Assembly: GCA_964526505.1 (NCBI GenBank)
Contig: CAZGJC010000020.1
Location: 1 to 33,173 of the forward strand
Reading direction: 5' to 3'
Origin: SVTX01 sp964526505
GTDB lineage: Bacteria > Bacillota > Clostridia > Oscillospirales > CAG-272
DNA length: 33,173 nt
Part shown: in pieces, positions 31,486 to 33,173 of the stretch
How positions within the stretch are numbered: the first letter of the stretch is position 1
How the letters are laid out: the number at the start of each line of letters is the position of its first letter
Made by a program: the position numbers and the translations under genes
Notes under the pieces: generated by a model
What the model was told of the DNA's origin: nothing
Database searches by the model: none
The model's input: the letters and a program-made list of their open reading frames with translations, nothing else

Positions 31486-31572
31486 TGGGTGAAAATGAAA
31501 TGGCAGAAAAAAGGCAAAATCGGTGTAGAAAATTTATAGAAATATTTATAACTTTATATAATCCAATATTAT

Positions 31573-31603
31573 ATCAAAAACGGTGAGCTGAAGCCCACCG
31601 TTT
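31573..31603 (-). terminator. Intrinsic terminator of the lipoprotein gene
   Basis: AAACGGTG pairs with CACCGTTT (31578-31585 with 31596-31603), with a T-run next on the minus strand. It begins four bases after the lipoprotein stop and separates it from the promoters at 31457 and 31178. Confidence 0.85.
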
Positions 31604-31606
31604 GCA

Positions 31607-32086
31607 TTAAAATACTATTCTAAAATAATATACAACAGCTCTTTCGGTAACATCATCATACATAAGGTTGACTTTTACCAAATCTGTTTTCCATTCATAG
31701 TATGTTGAGTCATCATAATCGTCAACACCTTCGGTATATGTACCATAATCATTTGACAATGCCGTCCTTAATTCTTTTATAAAACTATCTTTAGCACCAT
31801 CATGCTCATACCAAACGGCAATAGTTGCTAATTCACCACCCTTGAAACTATACATAGTTTGATGTTCGCCCGAAACATATGGAGTATCTGTTGTTTTATA
31901 GGTTAAAATTGTATCGTCTTTATCGTATAGTGTTCCTGTTGCAATCTCATATACATCGGTTTGCGACATACCGAAATAAATGTCACCGTAATAGAATTGT
32001 TCGTCACGACTTGGTATGGAACCACATCCAACAAGCGTCATAATCAACACAATCATCCCTATAATGCAAGATGTTGTTTTTTTCAT
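31607..32086 (-). CDS. Lipoprotein of unknown function
   Basis: This 159-residue secreted lipoprotein has a signal peptide with lipobox LVGC at about residues 18-21, then a domain with FGMSQTDVYEI, resembling the short two-layer repeat found in SmpA/OmlA- and BLIP-like proteins (G-M-S/T..V). That resemblance is suggestive only. The start MKKTTS at 32086 follows AGAGGTAA. It is 44 bases after the membrane/GRAM-domain gene and ends at a terminator, so the two are probably one transcript. Confidence 0.7.
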   Translation of the reverse strand: MKKTTSCIIGMIVLIMTLVGCGSIPSRDEQFYYGDIYFGMSQTDVYEIATGTLYDKDDTILTYKTTDTPYVSGEHQTMYSFKGGELATIAVWYEHDGAKDSFIKELRTALSNDYGTYTEGVDDYDDSTYYEWKTDLVKVNLMYDDVTERAVVYYFRIVF

Positions 32087-32130
32087 ATTTACCTCTAACA
32101 ATTTATATCAATCAAAATACTTTTTATAAT

Positions 32131-33173
32131 TTACTTTTCGCTTCTTATTGTTTTTTTCCATTGAGATGCTTTGTTTACTACAAAGCAAAACTCTCCTTGT
32201 GATTGAGTAATGATTAATTTGTTTCCTTTTGCAGAAACTTCTTGTATATCCTCATTCAATATAGTAATATTAGACCCGCCAAAATTAAGTTTATGAGGAT
32301 AAAATTCTAACGAGTTTTCGATTAAAAACAACCATCCGCCAATTCCGTTTAGACCTTTCCTGTAAGTCGCGGGGCCTTCACAAGTAATCGTAGCCTTTTT
32401 TCTTAATTCATCTCGTAGTGTCTTTGATTTTTTCTCTATCAAATGAGAAACTCCGAACATCGCTAATGAGAATAGTGCACCAAAGAACAATCCTGAAAAC
32501 AATGCAATCCCAAAACTCCTGCCAGTAATCAACATAAAAAGACCGTAAAATAATGCGCACAATCCCGCTATTTTTAGATAGACTTTAATCCCATTTTTGT
32601 AGATGAGATGCGTTTTATTATTTGAATCTTCATCGAAATCACTACCGTTTGTATGTGTACGTTGCGTTAAATATTTAGCTAATTTAGAAGCAAAAATGAT
32701 GGTGAAAAAAGATAAGATCAAATTCAAATATGCTCCAACCCCGACATAAGCATCGGTTAAAGAAGCGTTAAATTCACTCATTTCTGTACTTATGTTAATT
32801 ATTGCGACTAATGATGCTAATATGGAAAGAGCAGCTTCCTTCGTGGAGATAACTCCTGCGTTTTTCTTTGCCTTTTTGATGGTCGATTTCTTGAACCCTG
32901 CGGCTTCAAGTTTTTCTTCACAATCCGAAGAAAGCATTTCTCCGTTCCGCAACATTTCAATGAGAAATGATTTTGCTTTCACTTCCTTTTCGTTTGGTCT
33001 GCCCGTTTTAGGTGCGAGGGATAGGAACGCTTCTTCCGCTGTCATTTCCATTTCCGAAATGAAGTCCACGCCTTTCTCGGAAACCTCAAAAAGAATTGCC
33101 GAACCTGTCGGGGCAAGATTTGATTTTATCTGCACCAAATATCTTTCCGCAGGTGCTTCCTTATTCGGTGTGC
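32131..33173 (-). CDS. RepA-like ATPase tail fused to membrane and GRAM/PH-like domains (5' end outside the window)
   Basis: The frame is open to the window edge and begins TPNKEAPAERYLVQIKSNLAP. Its first 100 residues match the C-terminal end of RecA/RepA-like plasmid and phage replicative ATPases: the R-Y-x-V-Q-x-K-x-N-L-A-P strand, then an E-x-T-A-E-E segment, then a small winged helix with EAAGFKKSTIKKAKKNAGV. Instead of ending there, the protein continues into four hydrophobic helices and a C-terminal domain of about 85 residues (ITCEGPATYRKGLNG...GWLFLIENSLEFYPHKLNF) typical of GRAM/PH-like folds. The internal TTG at 33136 is not a true start. This is either a genuine fusion or the product of recombination between a replication gene and a membrane-protein gene. 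Confidence 0.72.
   Translation of the reverse strand, partial: TPNKEAPAERYLVQIKSNLAPTGSAILFEVSEKGVDFISEMEMTAEEAFLSLAPKTGRPNEKEVKAKSFLIEMLRNGEMLSSDCEEKLEAAGFKKSTIKKAKKNAGVISTKEAALSILASLVAIINISTEMSEFNASLTDAYVGVGAYLNLILSFFTIIFASKLAKYLTQRTHTNGSDFDEDSNNKTHLIYKNGIKVYLKIAGLCALFYGLFMLITGRSFGIALFSGLFFGALFSLAMFGVSHLIEKKSKTLRDELRKKATITCEGPATYRKGLNGIGGWLFLIENSLEFYPHKLNFGGSNITILNEDIQEVSAKGNKLIITQSQGEFCFVVNKASQWKKTIRSEK

Larger units (their letters stand above)
25430..31560. mobile_element. Integrative mobilizable element with CRESS-type Rep
   Basis: A tyrosine integrase, an excisionase, an FtsK-like coupling ATPase, an HUH/SF3 Rep and a DUF961 gene occur consecutively on the minus strand, followed by a structured non-coding segment. 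This resembles the Tn916 conjugation-module order, but the relaxase position is held by a CRESS-like Rep. No type IV secretion genes are present, so transfer would need a helper. The left end must lie between the integrase stop (25475) and the ychF start (25366). The right end is unresolved: about 31500-31600, just before the lipoprotein terminator, is my estimate. I could not find matching direct repeats at the two ends. The accessory region may extend past the window. Confidence 0.75.

Overview
The window comes from an endospore-forming, anaerobic, low-to-mid GC Firmicute of the class Clostridia, probably an uncultured gut lineage. A complete spoIIIA sporulation operon, an [FeFe]-hydrogenase next to a diiron flavoprotein, strong Shine-Dalgarno sites and consensus sigma-A promoters support this. 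I cannot name a genus from the sequence.

Positions 1-25366 are chromosomal core. spoIIIAA to spoIIIAH run on the minus strand (5419 to 274), with the last host repeats and terminators to their left. Next on the minus strand are fprA, a [FeFe]-hydrogenase, a CPBP-family membrane protease homologue, lgt and an ftsK/spoIIIE translocase with its own promoter at about 12890. A plus-strand block follows: two half-size TauE/SafE proteins, rpsO and pnp (with a long leader hairpin), a small membrane peptide, a VanY-like protein that has lost two zinc ligands, a small membrane-anchored protein and an iron-dependent alcohol dehydrogenase. The block ends at a bidirectional terminator (19515-19552). Facing it on the minus strand is a housekeeping run: ychF, trmB, truB, a DUF1015 gene, an unknown small protein, a secreted nuclease lipoprotein and niaR.

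Positions about 25400-31560 hold an integrated mobilizable element inserted just upstream of ychF. It has a tyrosine integrase, a Tn916-type excisionase, a TcpA/FtsK-like coupling ATPase, a Rep protein of the CRESS-DNA virus type (HUH endonuclease plus SF3 helicase), a DUF961 (YdcP-like) protein and a broken regulator. Fifty bases upstream of rep, on the rep-sense strand, a 9-bp stem carries the loop nonanucleotide TAGTATTAC, the replication-origin motif of nanoviruses and related eukaryotic CRESS viruses. This is the most striking signal in the window. Four genes of the element carry one-base or one-codon lesions: xis has ATA at the start position, rep has a +1 shift, the DUF961 gene has a -1 shift in an A-run, and the regulator has an in-frame TGA. 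The 25 kb of host DNA shows none.

Upstream of these genes is about 1.2 kb without a convincing gene. It holds two near-perfect sigma-A promoters, a three-lobed structured repeat in four copies (two well formed), and an intrinsic terminator. This looks like a structured RNA of about 730 nt or a leader region. At the right edge are a lipoprotein of unknown function and the end of a gene that joins a RepA-like replicative ATPase tail to four membrane helices and a GRAM/PH-like domain.
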